DNA of 5,061 nucleotides. Source: Halobacteriales archaeon (GTDB lineage: Archaea > Thermoplasmatota > E2 > JACPAO01 > JAHFTW01). Shown here in pieces: positions 4,959-5,061 of the stretch. The stretch covers positions 1 through 5,061 of the forward strand of contig JAIVGU010000058.1 of the NCBI GenBank assembly GCA_020201445.1. The letters run 5' to 3'. The notes beneath the pieces were generated by a model that saw only the letters and a program-made list of their open reading frames with translations, was not told where the DNA came from and searched no databases. Each line of letters starts with the position of its first letter. The first letter of the stretch is position 1. A program made the position numbers and the translations under genes.

Positions 4959-5061
4959 TCAGGCGCGCTCGAGCCAGGCGTAGCCCTCGGAGCGGTGGAA
5001 CACCTGCACAACGTGCAGGTGGCGGGTGTCGAGGTAGAACGCGATGCGGTAGGCGCCGACG
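4959..5061 (-). CDS. RelE/ParE-like toxin, C-terminal part
   Basis: Only the last 33 codons and a TGA (4961-4959) lie in the window. They read VGAYRIAFYLDTRHLHVVQV, then FHRSEGYAWLERA. The order 'VG-x-YRI-x(n)-V-x-V-x-HR-x(3)-Y' is typical of the final strands of RelE/ParE-superfamily toxins, where the Arg/His residues near the end help contact mRNA in RelE types or target gyrase in ParE types; which applies cannot be told. A cognate antitoxin would be expected just upstream on the minus strand, beyond base 5061. It is 44 bases before the adenosyltransferase start. The fragment is short, so the family call is moderate. Confidence 0.6.
   Translation of the reverse strand, partial: VGAYRIAFYLDTRHLHVVQVFHRSEGYAWLERA

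Noticed and set aside
1..5061. CRISPR array, insertion sequence or phage genes
   Set aside because: No regularly spaced repeats, transposase motifs, terminal inverted repeats or phage proteins are visible on either strand.

Overview
The window is GC-rich, with strongly G/C-ending codons, and reads as archaeal. The main evidence is the first gene: the C-terminal part of ribosomal protein eS1 (S3ae), a family confined to Archaea and eukaryotes. A tRNA-Arg(UCG) without an encoded CCA follows, and an archaeal-type TatD-related hydrolase lies further on. Several minus-strand genes lack a Shine-Dalgarno site and instead have an A/T-rich element about 27 bases upstream, as in archaeal leaderless transcription. 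The GC level and the PduO-type adenosyltransferase would fit a high-GC Thermoplasmatota-like lineage or a haloarchaeon. The proteins are not uniformly acidic, so I lean away from a haloarchaeon, but the lineage is not settled by this sequence.

Layout. Plus strand, 1-532: the end of eS1, a pyrimidine-rich spacer, then tRNA-Arg(UCG). Minus strand, read from right to left: the last 33 residues of a RelE/ParE-like toxin (5061-4959); a PduO-type ATP:cob(I)alamin adenosyltransferase (4914-4312); an SPFH/band 7 membrane protein (4265-3375); a 20-codon ORF that looks like a decayed copy of the next gene's start (3373-3311); a TatD-related metal-dependent hydrolase (3280-2405); an A/T-rich promoter-like island; a small protein of unknown function (about 2302-2018); and a two-gene unit in which a DUF2589 protein (1851-1132) overlaps a 200-residue partner (1135-533) by four bases. 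The partner gene's stop codon directly abuts the 3' end of the convergent tRNA.

The genes do not form one pathway. Translation genes lie on the left, and a string of short, probably separately transcribed minus-strand genes lies on the right. The least understood parts are the DUF2589 pair, the small unknown gene before it, and the miniature echo of the hydrolase gene. I see no IS element, CRISPR array, phage gene or clear attachment-site repeat.
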